Assembly (NCBI GenBank): GCA_025210375.1
Contig: JAOASB010000023.1
Coordinates: forward strand, 1 to 64,000
Direction: 5' to 3'
DNA: 64,000 nt
From: Maledivibacter sp.
GTDB lineage: Bacteria; Bacillota; Clostridia; Peptostreptococcales; Caminicellaceae
The position numbers and the translations under genes were made by a program. A model generated the notes under the pieces. It was not told where the DNA came from, did not search any database, and saw nothing but the letters and a program-made list of their open reading frames with translations. Shown piece by piece: positions 16,441 to 23,997 of this stretch (the stretch's first letter is position 1; each line of letters begins with the position of its first letter).

Positions 16441-18348
16441 ATGGATAAACTGCTATACTTTATACCCCCGGAAAAACATGATTGTGAATCACTTAGGGCT
16501 GTACTTGAAAGCCATAAGGAAATTAAATTTGTATCATTGGCTGCTGTTGATCTTGGTAATAATGATACCGATGAAAAAATACCTATTAATATAATGCTTG
16601 AAGATATTGAAGGTTTTTTACAAAATGGTGCCCAAACTGATGGTTCAAGTGTTTACTTACCTGAGATAGCAGAAATAAATAATGCAAAGGTCGATATTAT
16701 ACCGGATTTAGATGTTAAATGGTTTGTTGACTACAACTATGATTTTATTGACCCTGAAACTAACCTGCCTGTAGGTACGTTGTTAATTCCTTCCTATCTT
16801 GAACATGATGGTACATTGGTTGGTTCTCGTTCAGTTCTAAAGTCATCTATAGATAATTTTAAAAAAGAAATACAATCTATTCTTAGTAATTACAAGTCAA
16901 TCCTAGATGAATTTAGTATAAAATCCCTAGATGATATTGATAAAATTATACTTACTACGGCTACAGAACTTGAATTCTGGGTACAAACTCCCGGTGATAA
17001 AGCTGACTTTGAACACTTATCTACTTCTCAGAACCTAAAGGAACAATATTGGAAGCGTACAGTAGGCCCTGTTCGTACTGCCATGGAAAAATCATTGATT
17101 TTATTAAATAAATATGGCTATGAAGCAGAAATGGGACATAAAGAAGTGGGAGGGATTCCATCATCGGTTTCTAAAAACGGAAAATTCAACCACATAATGG
17201 AACAACTGGAAATAGACTGGAAATATAGTACAGCAATGCAAACTGCTGATAATGAATTATTTGCAAAGGAAATTATCAAAGAAACCTTTGTTAGTCATGG
17301 ACTAGATGTCACATTTTTGGCTAAACCAATCGAAGGCGTTGCTGGTAGCGGTGAACATACACATGTTGGTGTAGCAGTAAAACTAAAGGATGGGTCTATT
17401 CGGAACCTATTTACTCCTTCAGATATGTCTAAATACTTTATGAGTTCAATGGGTTGGGGTGGTTTAATGGGACTACTTAAAAACTACGAGGTTGTTAACC
17501 CATTTATTACTTCTACAAACGATGCTCTTAATAGATTAAAGCCTGGATTTGAAGCCCCTATTTGTATTGTTTCTTCTATTGGCCATGAGGTTCAAACACC
17601 TTCAAGAAATAGAACTATCTTGGCAGGTTTAATCAGAGATTTTAATAATCCTCTTGCCACCAGATTTGAAGTTAGAGTACCTAATCCTACAACTAATACC
17701 TATTTAGCCACCGCAGCAATTTATCAAGCCATGCTAGATGGAATCGAAGCAGTAATTGAATCAGGCAAGGATAATAAAGCCCTTGAGGCAGAATTCTCAA
17801 AATCAGCTGGAGAAGAAGGCTTCTACTTAGAAAAAAATAGAGCCTATAGAAGTGAAGACGACGTATTTGATCACTACACAGACGAAGAAAGAAATACTCT
17901 ATTTGGTATTCCGCCTTCAACTGTATGGCAAAACATTAGCAATTTAGATAAGTACCCAGATAAACTTAGGGTTTTATCGAAAAATGGGGTGTTTTCCGAA
18001 AAGATTATAGCATCCTATAAAGCAAGCGTATTAATGCAGTGGACTACTGAATTAAAAGATAGGATCATCCCTTCAAATATTGAATTGGTTAGAGAATGTA
18101 AAAAAGTCCATGATATAGATTATGCAACGGATTTGGATGTGGTTAATTGGGAGAAAGTTAATCATCTCAAATATTATTTAATGAAGGATAGCTTAACCCA
18201 AAAATCTCTATTTACTAGAATAAGAGAATGTATTGATAATAAGGATTATGATTTAGCGTCGGATTTACAAATAGAAATGAGTGAAAAAATCACTTTATTA
18301 AAGAAACTATATGCAAGCTATAAGAGAAACCTTTTCAAAGTAGACTAG
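16441..18348 (+). CDS. glutamine synthetase-like enzyme, atypical long form (635 aa)
   Basis: It forms glutamine from glutamate, ammonia and ATP if active as the family predicts. The beta-grasp region covers about 25-110 with LQNGAQTDGSSVYLPE. The catalytic domain covers about 120-460 with the metal-ligand segment TELEFW, the histidine loop GSGEHTHVG near 303 and the glutamate-binding segment NRLKPGFEAP. A helical C-terminal extension of about 170 residues follows. At 635 aa it is longer than type I (about 445-470) and shorter than type III GlnN (about 690-730). The usual GSI signature GSGMHVHQS is altered to GSGEHTHVG. The gene is monocistronic between terminators and has a cre-like site in its promoter. 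Confidence 0.85.
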   Translation: MDKLLYFIPPEKHDCESLRAVLESHKEIKFVSLAAVDLGNNDTDEKIPINIMLEDIEGFLQNGAQTDGSSVYLPEIAEINNAKVDIIPDLDVKWFVDYNYDFIDPETNLPVGTLLIPSYLEHDGTLVGSRSVLKSSIDNFKKEIQSILSNYKSILDEFSIKSLDDIDKIILTTATELEFWVQTPGDKADFEHLSTSQNLKEQYWKRTVGPVRTAMEKSLILLNKYGYEAEMGHKEVGGIPSSVSKNGKFNHIMEQLEIDWKYSTAMQTADNELFAKEIIKETFVSHGLDVTFLAKPIEGVAGSGEHTHVGVAVKLKDGSIRNLFTPSDMSKYFMSSMGWGGLMGLLKNYEVVNPFITSTNDALNRLKPGFEAPICIVSSIGHEVQTPSRNRTILAGLIRDFNNPLATRFEVRVPNPTTNTYLATAAIYQAMLDGIEAVIESGKDNKALEAEFSKSAGEEGFYLEKNRAYRSEDDVFDHYTDEERNTLFGIPPSTVWQNISNLDKYPDKLRVLSKNGVFSEKIIASYKASVLMQWTTELKDRIIPSNIELVRECKKVHDIDYATDLDVVNWEKVNHLKYYLMKDSLTQKSLFTRIRECIDNKDYDLASDLQIEMSEKITLLKKLYASYKRNLFKVD

Positions 18349-18388
18349 GTTTATAGGAGTAGCTAAGTTATCAATCCCTTTGTATACC

Positions 18389-18446
18389 AAAAGAAGATAT
18401 CCCAGAACAACGAAAAATTTTGTCATTCTGGGATATCTTCTTTTTT
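18389..18446 (+). terminator. strong terminator after the glutamine synthetase gene
   Basis: AAGAAGATATCCCAGAA (18391-18407) pairs with TTCTGGGATATCTTCTT (18426-18442) and is followed by T residues. Confidence 0.9.
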
Positions 18447-18581
18447 GTATCCATAACTTGTATAGCATCCTATAATCAAATCCCTCTGATTTTCTATGAA
18501 TAATCTAGATACTAAAGAGTAAAAAATATTAGTATCTTTAATGCCTTTAAAAAATTAATTACTAAGGTGCGAGGTGGATAA

Positions 18582-19451
18582 ATGGATCTAAATAGTATTA
18601 AAGGATTAAAAAATTTAGAAATAAATAAGATAAACTTGGGAGTACGTCCATTTATTTCATCTATCATAATACTTATATTGGCCTTTGTATTAATTAAATT
18701 GGTGATGTTTTTAACTAAGAAAATCATTGAAATAACAAAGTTCAATGAACAAAGAGAAAAAACCGTAAAAAGCGTAATTGATTCTGTTGCAGCATACTTC
18801 ATAATGACCTTTGCCATCCTAACTATTCTAAGTGAATTTGGATTGATAAAGAAAGCTACCATTCTCACAGGAGCTGGTATTTTTACTTTAGTTGCTGGTC
18901 TTGGGGCCCAAAATTTGATAAAGGATTTTATAAATGGATTTTTTTTACTTTTTGAAAGACAAATGAAGGTAGGAGACTTTATTTGCATAAACGAAAAATA
19001 TTTTGGGACAGTAGAGGAAATCGGTCTAAGGGCTACGGCCATAAGGGAATGGTCATTAACAAAGATTTATATCCCTAATGGTGAAATAAAAACTTTGAAA
19101 AATTATTACAAAGAGAAATCTAGAGTAATTATCGAAATAATAGTTCCCTTTGAAGAAAATCACGATGAAGTTGAAAAAGCTTTGAAGGAAGTATGTTGTA
19201 TTATTAATGAAAAATATGAAGATAGATTGTATAGGATAGGAAATACAAATTATTCAGAATTTGACCTAGTTGGAGTAATATCATTCAATGGCATGGAGGG
19301 TGGCGCAAAATATATAATCACTGGAATAGTTATACCACGTCATAAATGGTTTATTAGGAATAGAATTAACGAAACTGTACTTAGAGTATTTAATGAAAAA
19401 GATTTGAAAATGGGATATCCAAAGATATGGTTTAGCGGTAAAGAAAAATAG
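18582..19451 (+). CDS. MscS family mechanosensitive channel
   Basis: This is a small-conductance mechanosensitive channel (YggB/MscS), 289 aa. It has membrane helices at about 25-45, 63-85 and 90-115. The pore-lining third helix has the Gly/Ala pattern GAGIFTLVAGLGAQNLIKDF, followed by the beta domain (GDFICINEKYFGTVEEIGLRAT) and a cytoplasmic alpha/beta domain. It opens on membrane tension and protects against hypo-osmotic shock. The ATG follows GCGAGGTGG. The small inverted repeat GATACTAA / TTAGTATC lies upstream near 18511-18537. It is convergent with the riboswitch RNA encoded on the other strand downstream. Confidence 0.92.
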   Translation: MDLNSIKGLKNLEINKINLGVRPFISSIIILILAFVLIKLVMFLTKKIIEITKFNEQREKTVKSVIDSVAAYFIMTFAILTILSEFGLIKKATILTGAGIFTLVAGLGAQNLIKDFINGFFLLFERQMKVGDFICINEKYFGTVEEIGLRATAIREWSLTKIYIPNGEIKTLKNYYKEKSRVIIEIIVPFEENHDEVEKALKEVCCIINEKYEDRLYRIGNTNYSEFDLVGVISFNGMEGGAKYIITGIVIPRHKWFIRNRINETVLRVFNEKDLKMGYPKIWFSGKEK

Positions 19452-19497
19452 CTTTATTTTCAGCTCATCATTTTAAGATATTTATATACATAAAAAA

Positions 19498-19519
19498 GGG
19501 ACAACAAAACAGGATATAG
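19498..19519 (+). repeat. left half of an imperfect inverted repeat around the cobalamin RNA
   Basis: GGGACAACAAAACAGGATATAG here on the plus strand matches the 5' end of the riboswitch transcript read on the minus strand (19871-19850, GGACAACAAAATAG then AGATATAG) with one substitution and one extra base. The two arms enclose the complete riboswitch and terminator. Confidence 0.6.
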
Positions 19520-19614
19520 TAGGTATTTCTAATTTTCACTTGACAAAGTAAGCACTTCAATGACTATAAACTGTCTTTTTACAATTAGACAACTCATCTA
19601 AAGTTAACACAAAA

Positions 19615-19643
19615 CAGAAAAATCTAGCTGGGAAGGCTAGATT
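19615..19643 (-). terminator. intrinsic terminator behind the cobalamin riboswitch
   Basis: On the minus strand AATCTAGC (19643-19636) pairs with GCTAGATT (19628-19621) around the loop CTTCCCA, followed by TTTTTCTGTTTT. It ends the riboswitch transcript before any coding sequence and may also act as the ligand-controlled expression platform. Confidence 0.8.
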
Positions 19644-19702
19644 AGTATTTTGCAAATTTAGATAATGACAAAACTATTCTTCCCTCCGAAGATATCTAAT
19701 AA

Positions 19703-19870
19703 CATAGGCAGGTTTCCTGACTCACACTTCAACCTAATCCCTCGCCTTCCCGATATTATCAGTGGCTTTATGAGGTTTCGTCAATGTTTACAGTAGCGGG
19801 GGCTGCGACGGACTTTCACCGTACTTCCCTTTTACCCTCCTTGAGGCACCTATATCTCTATTTTGTTGTC
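19703..19870 (-). ncRNA. cobalamin (B12) riboswitch without a downstream gene
   Basis: Read on the minus strand the region has the conserved cobalamin aptamer segments in order: GGTGCC and AAAAGGGAA; GGTGAAAGTCCG; GCAGCCCCCGCTACTGTAA; the B12 box AAAGCCACTG (19760-19766 for GCCACTG); GGGAAGGCGAGG; and AGTCAGGAAACCTGCC (ending near 19703). A promoter lies directly upstream and a terminator about 60 bases downstream. No reading frame follows on this strand: the next 1 kb is antisense to the mscS-like gene. The aptamer identity is very secure; the lack of a regulated gene is what the sequence shows. It may act as a small regulatory RNA, control antisense read-through, or be a remnant. Confidence 0.93.
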
Positions 19871-19877
19871 CATATTT

Positions 19878-19906
19878 ATTATATCTTAATTTTTTAAAAA
19901 AGACAA
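19878..19906 (-). promoter_or_regulatory. promoter of the cobalamin riboswitch RNA
   Basis: On the minus strand TTGTCT (19906-19901) and TATAAT (19883-19878) are separated by exactly 17 bp. The -35 box starts just after the stop codon of the upstream transporter gene (19913-19915). Transcription would begin near 19871, at the first bases of the conserved leader. Confidence 0.75.
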
Positions 19907-19912
19907 CAACTT

Positions 19913-21175
19913 CTAAAATAATTTAAATCTTATTTCAATATAATAAAAAATCACTCCAAAAATAATTGCTGGTATTGTAGTAATAATAGTAGCCCATAGA
20001 GAAGATTTTCTATCAATTGCTAAAAGAGGAAATAAAGCATCCCCATCCTGTGATATTGCGTTAGCTAAAAGTGCCGCAAAGGGTACCATTCCCTTGGTGA
20101 ATAAAGCAACAAAAATTACTTGTGGGCCACATCCAGGTATAAGACCTATCACAGCCCCAATTATAACTGCAATAAATCCAGCGGAAGTCATTGCATCAGT
20201 CATAATTGCTTCACCAACTGCATAGTTGCCTCCACCTAATCCAAATACACCAAATTCATAGATAAGATATGCAACGTATACCCAGGTTGATACAAAAGCT
20301 GTCTCTTGGGCACTATGAATGAGTGTTTCTTTTAAAGACATAACCTTTAGCTCAGCTTCCTCATGGGTATCATCCTGCAGGAATTTTTTACCCATAATCA
20401 TGAGCAGTATTGAGAATAGGGTTCCCCCAATACCTACTATAGAGCCCAAATTAGGAATAAACAAGCTGTTTACATCTACTTGGAACAATAGAGCTATTCC
20501 CAAAATAAGCCCCAGTGATATTATTCCCCAATAAGTTAAATAGCTTTTATGGGTAAATTTATAACCTAAAGATTTGTGGTCTTGATGACCCTTAGCTTTG
20601 TGATGCAGTGCTATATCGATTTCATCACCTTCTTCGTGGCCAATATGGGATATGATATCTTCTTTGCAAGATTGTGAGTTTTTACACTCATAGTTTTGTG
20701 TCATATGTTCTGCTTTTTCATGCAGCTTTTTTAATTCCTTTTTAGATAGCTTGTTCATATTTAATAGCAGCTTATCACCAACTTTATAATAATCCACAAT
20801 ATATCCACTTATTATGGCTGCAATAAATGAAAGCACACTGACCAATAAATAGTGAAAAGGAAGTGTAGATATTATTACAAAGGCTGAATCCCCCATAGTC
20901 GCTATTAATGTTGCTACTACGGTTCCAAAGCTAACCCTTCCTTTCACAAATAAAGGCATAATAAATATAGCACCACCGCAACCTGGAGTTAAGCCTAACA
21001 ATGCCCCTAAAATAGGTTGCCATTTCTTTGATGCTTCAATTTTTCTTACAAATTCACCAGACTTTTTATAGTCTACGTAGCCAAACAAAAGTAAAACAGC
21101 CCCAACAAAAACCCCTACCTGTAAAAATGAATTTTCTGCACTTGCTAAAACTATTTCAAAAATATTATTCAACAT
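19913..21175 (-). CDS. putative 10-TM heavy-metal exporter (ArsP_2 / putative manganese transporter family)
   Basis: This is a membrane transporter of 420 aa made of two related halves. Each half holds a PGCG motif in a membrane loop: LGLTPGCGGAIFIMPLFVKG near 57-76 and IGLIPGCGPQVIFVALFTKG near 350-370, each followed by an acidic GDS or QDGDA segment. The central cytoplasmic linker (about 150-210) is rich in His, Asp, Glu and Cys (for example HIGHEEGDE and HHKAKGHQDHK), a likely metal-sensing or buffering region. The family is annotated by homology as a heavy-metal or manganese exporter; the true ion is unproven. A free-standing cobalamin riboswitch RNA starts directly after this gene. Confidence 0.82.
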   Translation of the reverse strand: MLNNIFEIVLASAENSFLQVGVFVGAVLLLFGYVDYKKSGEFVRKIEASKKWQPILGALLGLTPGCGGAIFIMPLFVKGRVSFGTVVATLIATMGDSAFVIISTLPFHYLLVSVLSFIAAIISGYIVDYYKVGDKLLLNMNKLSKKELKKLHEKAEHMTQNYECKNSQSCKEDIISHIGHEEGDEIDIALHHKAKGHQDHKSLGYKFTHKSYLTYWGIISLGLILGIALLFQVDVNSLFIPNLGSIVGIGGTLFSILLMIMGKKFLQDDTHEEAELKVMSLKETLIHSAQETAFVSTWVYVAYLIYEFGVFGLGGGNYAVGEAIMTDAMTSAGFIAVIIGAVIGLIPGCGPQVIFVALFTKGMVPFAALLANAISQDGDALFPLLAIDRKSSLWATIITTIPAIIFGVIFYYIEIRFKLF

Positions 21176-21341
21176 CTTTTACCTCCTAATAACATTTATC
21201 ATTTTAAAAAATACCCCTAACTATTCTATATTAAACATATTTCCATGAAAATACCTTATATAAGTCATCTCCACTAAATGATAATTTTCTATCATAATAT
21301 ATGAGTACTTGGGTGGGAAAAATTTGAAGTTAGTAAAAAAA

Positions 21342-21370
21342 ATGACACAAGGATTAACAGGTGATATAAT
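21342..21370 (+). promoter_or_regulatory. promoter of the antitoxin-like gene
   Basis: ATGACA (21342-21347), 17-bp spacer, TATAAT (21365-21370) with a TGA extension. A start of transcription near 21377 excludes the longer upstream frame and supports the GTG start at 21420. Confidence 0.65.
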
Positions 21371-21419
21371 AGAATATAAAGGAAATTACTTCAACAACTT
21401 AAATAAAGGAGGTAATACA

Positions 21420-21680
21420 GTGGAAGGTTTAGTTGCTGTAGATTTGGGAGTAACAACTGAAAGTAGCATAGACTTAGATAGCTTAGACCTCAATACTTTC
21501 AACAGCCTGTTACTTAAAACAAATCTGGAACATAAAAAGTTCCTTATTACAGAAAAGGGTAAACCAATAGCTGCAATAGTTCCAGCTGACGAGTATAATC
21601 CATGCTTAAATAAGCTTAATGAACAGGAATTGAATTCATTGTTAGATGAATATGAAGAAGAACTAGATCGTATGATTTAA
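21420..21680 (+). CDS. Phd/YefM antitoxin-like protein, no toxin partner
   Basis: The start is GTG at 21420 behind AAAGGAGGT. The product is 86 aa. The central segment HKKFLITEKGKPIAAIVPADEY has the pattern of Phd/YefM type II antitoxins (strand, turn with GKP, AAIVP, then a helix), and the acidic C-terminal helix LDEYEEELDRMI is a typical toxin-binding tail. The N-terminal DNA-binding part is unusual. No RelE, Doc or PIN-like gene follows: the next 180 bp hold a terminator only. It may be an orphan antitoxin, a regulator of the same fold, or misassigned. Confidence 0.6.
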   Translation: MEGLVAVDLGVTTESSIDLDSLDLNTFNSLLLKTNLEHKKFLITEKGKPIAAIVPADEYNPCLNKLNEQELNSLLDEYEEELDRMI

Positions 21681-21725
21681 CGCTTTACTAATTATGCCTT
21701 GAAACCTATGCTATCAAAATCTAAG

Positions 21726-21770
21726 AAACAAGTAGGGCCATAATATGCTATGTCTCTACTTGTTTGTTGC
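21726..21770 (+). terminator. terminator after the antitoxin-like gene
   Basis: AAACAAGTAG (21726-21735) pairs with CTACTTGTTT (21756-21765); an inner CATA/TATG pair extends the stem. TGTTG follows; the T tract is weak. Confidence 0.65.
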
Positions 21771-21864
21771 AAATCCGTGTATTCTAGTCTGCTACTAAAT
21801 TCTTTTATGTAGTGCCTAGATAACTTAATCCCAGCTCCATCAACATAATAAGAAAGGTAGCACT

Positions 21865-23112
21865 TTAATCAGAGCTACCATATTTTTTAGATACATATTG
21901 ATCTATCCCATCTGCTACTTTCTTAGAAAAGTTTACTGCTTCAACTACGGTTTTAGCTCCAGTTACTACATCCCCCGATGCAAAAACCCCTTCCCTAGTG
22001 GTTCTTCCAAACTCATCCGTTGTTACTAAACCAAATTTATTTATCTCTATTCCTTTGGTATGTGAAACTATATTGGCCTTTGGGCCTTGGCTTGCTGCGA
22101 TAATAATAGAGTCCACTTCAAATAACCCTTCGGAATCTTTCAATATAATTAATTTTTCTTCTCCATCTTCCTCTACTTTTTTAGTTTCTAAATATTCAAC
22201 CCCTTGATCCTTTAATTCTATAGGGGTTTTATAAAATTCAAATCTAACACCATCTAGTCTAGCATATTCTATTTCATTCCTACTAGCCGACATGTCTTCT
22301 TCGCCTTTTCTATACATTATATAGACCTCATTGACATCCTTTCTTATGGCAGTTCTCGCTACATCCATAGCTACATTCCCGGCCCCGATCACACATATTT
22401 TTTTCCCTAAATCATATACGTCAGGATTTTTCAAATAATCTATGGCATAATGTACATGTCCTAAACTTTCCCCCTTAAGTCTTAGGGGTTTTGGATTCCA
22501 AACTCCAGTACCTATAAAAATGGCTTTATATCCGTCTCTAAAAAGATTGTCAATTGTAATCACAGGCCCTACTAAGGTATTAGGTCTTATTTTCACCCCC
22601 ATATTAGTTAATTGGTCTTTAAGTCTATCTAAAATGTCCTTAGGCAGTCTAAAATTTGGTATGCCGTACCTTAAAACTCCTCCTATCTTATCACGAAGTT
22701 CGAATATCGTAATATCATATCCCCTAGCAGCTAAGATAAATGCAATTGTTATCCCTGCAGGCCCTGATCCTACTATAGCTATTTTTTTATTTGGATCAAT
22801 ATTTGGCTTCATGTTCATTTTATTCAAATAGTAATCTGATATATATCTCTCAATAGAACTCCAGTGAATGGGGTTTCCCTTATTTGAAAGTATACAGCTA
22901 CCCTCACAAAACTTTTCATGGGGACACACTAGGGAACAAACCGATGAAAGTGGATTATTTAAAAATAATTTTTCTCCTGCTTCCAGAATCTTACCATCTA
23001 AAAATAAATTTATTACTTCATTTATAGGAGTATTAACTGGACAACCCTTTCTACATCTAGCATTTTTACATTGTAAACATCTTTTAGCTTCTTCAATAAT
23101 ATGTTCAGCCAT
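21865..23112 (-). CDS. FAD-dependent NAD(P)H oxidoreductase, GltD/NfnB/SudA type
   Basis: The protein is 415 aa. Its N-terminal double Fe-S domain has C12, C15, C20, C24 and C59, C63, C69, C73. The FAD site is GSGPAG at 115-120 and the NAD(P) site is CVIGAGNVAMDVA near 243. A C-terminal FAD segment (GVFASGDVVTGAKTVVEA) is present. It matches the small subunit of glutamate synthase, the NfnB subunit of the transhydrogenase and sulfide dehydrogenase. No large GltB-type subunit or NfnA is next to it, so it may pass electrons to a partner encoded elsewhere or work alone. The start follows AGAAGGTGATTTT. Confidence 0.88.
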   Translation of the reverse strand: MAEHIIEEAKRCLQCKNARCRKGCPVNTPINEVINLFLDGKILEAGEKLFLNNPLSSVCSLVCPHEKFCEGSCILSNKGNPIHWSSIERYISDYYLNKMNMKPNIDPNKKIAIVGSGPAGITIAFILAARGYDITIFELRDKIGGVLRYGIPNFRLPKDILDRLKDQLTNMGVKIRPNTLVGPVITIDNLFRDGYKAIFIGTGVWNPKPLRLKGESLGHVHYAIDYLKNPDVYDLGKKICVIGAGNVAMDVARTAIRKDVNEVYIMYRKGEEDMSASRNEIEYARLDGVRFEFYKTPIELKDQGVEYLETKKVEEDGEEKLIILKDSEGLFEVDSIIIAASQGPKANIVSHTKGIEINKFGLVTTDEFGRTTREGVFASGDVVTGAKTVVEAVNFSKKVADGIDQYVSKKYGSSD

Positions 23113-23164
23113 AAAATCACCTTCTAAATAGATATTAATTAAAGTTTTGACTAGAATCTATATA

Positions 23165-23268
23165 TATAGATATTCCAGTTAAACAGTTAATTTATACACA
23201 TCAAAAATCCCTAAAAACATCGGATATTTTGAGATGTATAAATTAAGTTTAACTTTGGGAAATCTATA
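23165..23268. repeat. 104-bp palindromic element, copy g
   Basis: It begins TATAGATATTCCAGTTAAAC and ends GGGAAATCTATA. The core AATTTATACACATCAAAAA is mirrored by TTTTGAGATGTATAAATTAA. A truncated end of the same family lies at 23354-23381 (TATAGATTGCAGTCAAAAC). These two account for most of the recognisable content of spacer 23113-23518. Confidence 0.8.
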
Positions 23269-23518
23269 TTGTTTCTATATTAATATAATTTTTTGCTTAC
23301 ACTTTATTTCATTGTTTATTTTAACTTAGTACTTAATTTATTATACTAATATATATAGATTGCAGTCAAAACTTTAATTAGTAAAAGGCCAACATAACAG
23401 TCGACCTTTTAATTTTATAAGTGATATACCTGATAAACCATATTCATTTACTATGTATCAAACACACTTATTCTTATATTAATAATCATTAATAATTATT
23501 TAAAAAATTGCACAGGCT

Positions 23519-23746
23519 TTATTGAATACACTTAATCTTTAACCGTCGCCTTTCTATTTCCTGTAATAGATTTTCTATCTCTCCCCTTTCAACTGAATTA
23601 TTATGACTTAATTCTTGAAGCATCATTTCAAGCTCTTTCTTTAATTCACTTTTAAAATCAAAGTTTTTTCCCTCCCTCTTTGCATCCACCAAATTTTTGA
23701 AGTTTTTTTGTATTGTGATGTCTATTACCTTACTTGAAGTATTCAT
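23519..23746 (-). CDS. small helical protein of unknown function
   Basis: The product is 75 aa, strongly charged and probably all helical (FDFKSELKKELEMMLQEL, then EIENLLQEIERRRLKIKC), without membrane segment or metal motif. An excellent ribosome site, AAAGGAGGTAAGTATA, precedes the ATG, so translation is likely. It is flanked by repeat elements on both sides and lies upstream of the spore hydrolase gene on the same strand (250 bp away). No known family was recognised. Confidence 0.65.
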   Translation of the reverse strand: MNTSSKVIDITIQKNFKNLVDAKREGKNFDFKSELKKELEMMLQELSHNNSVERGEIENLLQEIERRRLKIKCIQ

Positions 23747-23867
23747 TATACTTACCTCCTTTTATTTTTAACTATAATACTATTCAATAAAGTATGGCTA
23801 TTTCCTCTTGGTACTTACTGGACTATTTGCCTTAATTAAATTGATTTTCATTTAACAGCTAAATTTT

Positions 23868-23912
23868 TATAGAGATTCCAATTAAAACTTTAATTTATAC
23901 ATATCGAAACCT
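23868..23912. repeat. truncated end of the 104-bp family
   Basis: TATAGAGATTCCAATTAAAA is followed by CTTTAATTTATACATATCG, after which similarity stops. It lies just past the 3' end of the spore hydrolase gene. Confidence 0.65.
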
Positions 23913-23997
23913 CGACCTGCATTTATTCTGAAACTCCCCATAAAAAATTACCCACTGCCGTAACAAGTGGATAAATTAATGGTTTCTTTTAAATTTT

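Noticed and set aside
19640..19702. Possible leader peptide between cobalamin aptamer and terminator
   Set aside because: There is a GGAGGG on the minus strand, but no ATG or GTG follows at a suitable distance; the only TTG gives nine codons. Not supported.
21309..21419. 37-codon upstream extension of the antitoxin-like gene
   Set aside because: The promoter -10 box lies inside it (21365-21370), so it would not be transcribed; the GTG at 21420 has a strong ribosome site.
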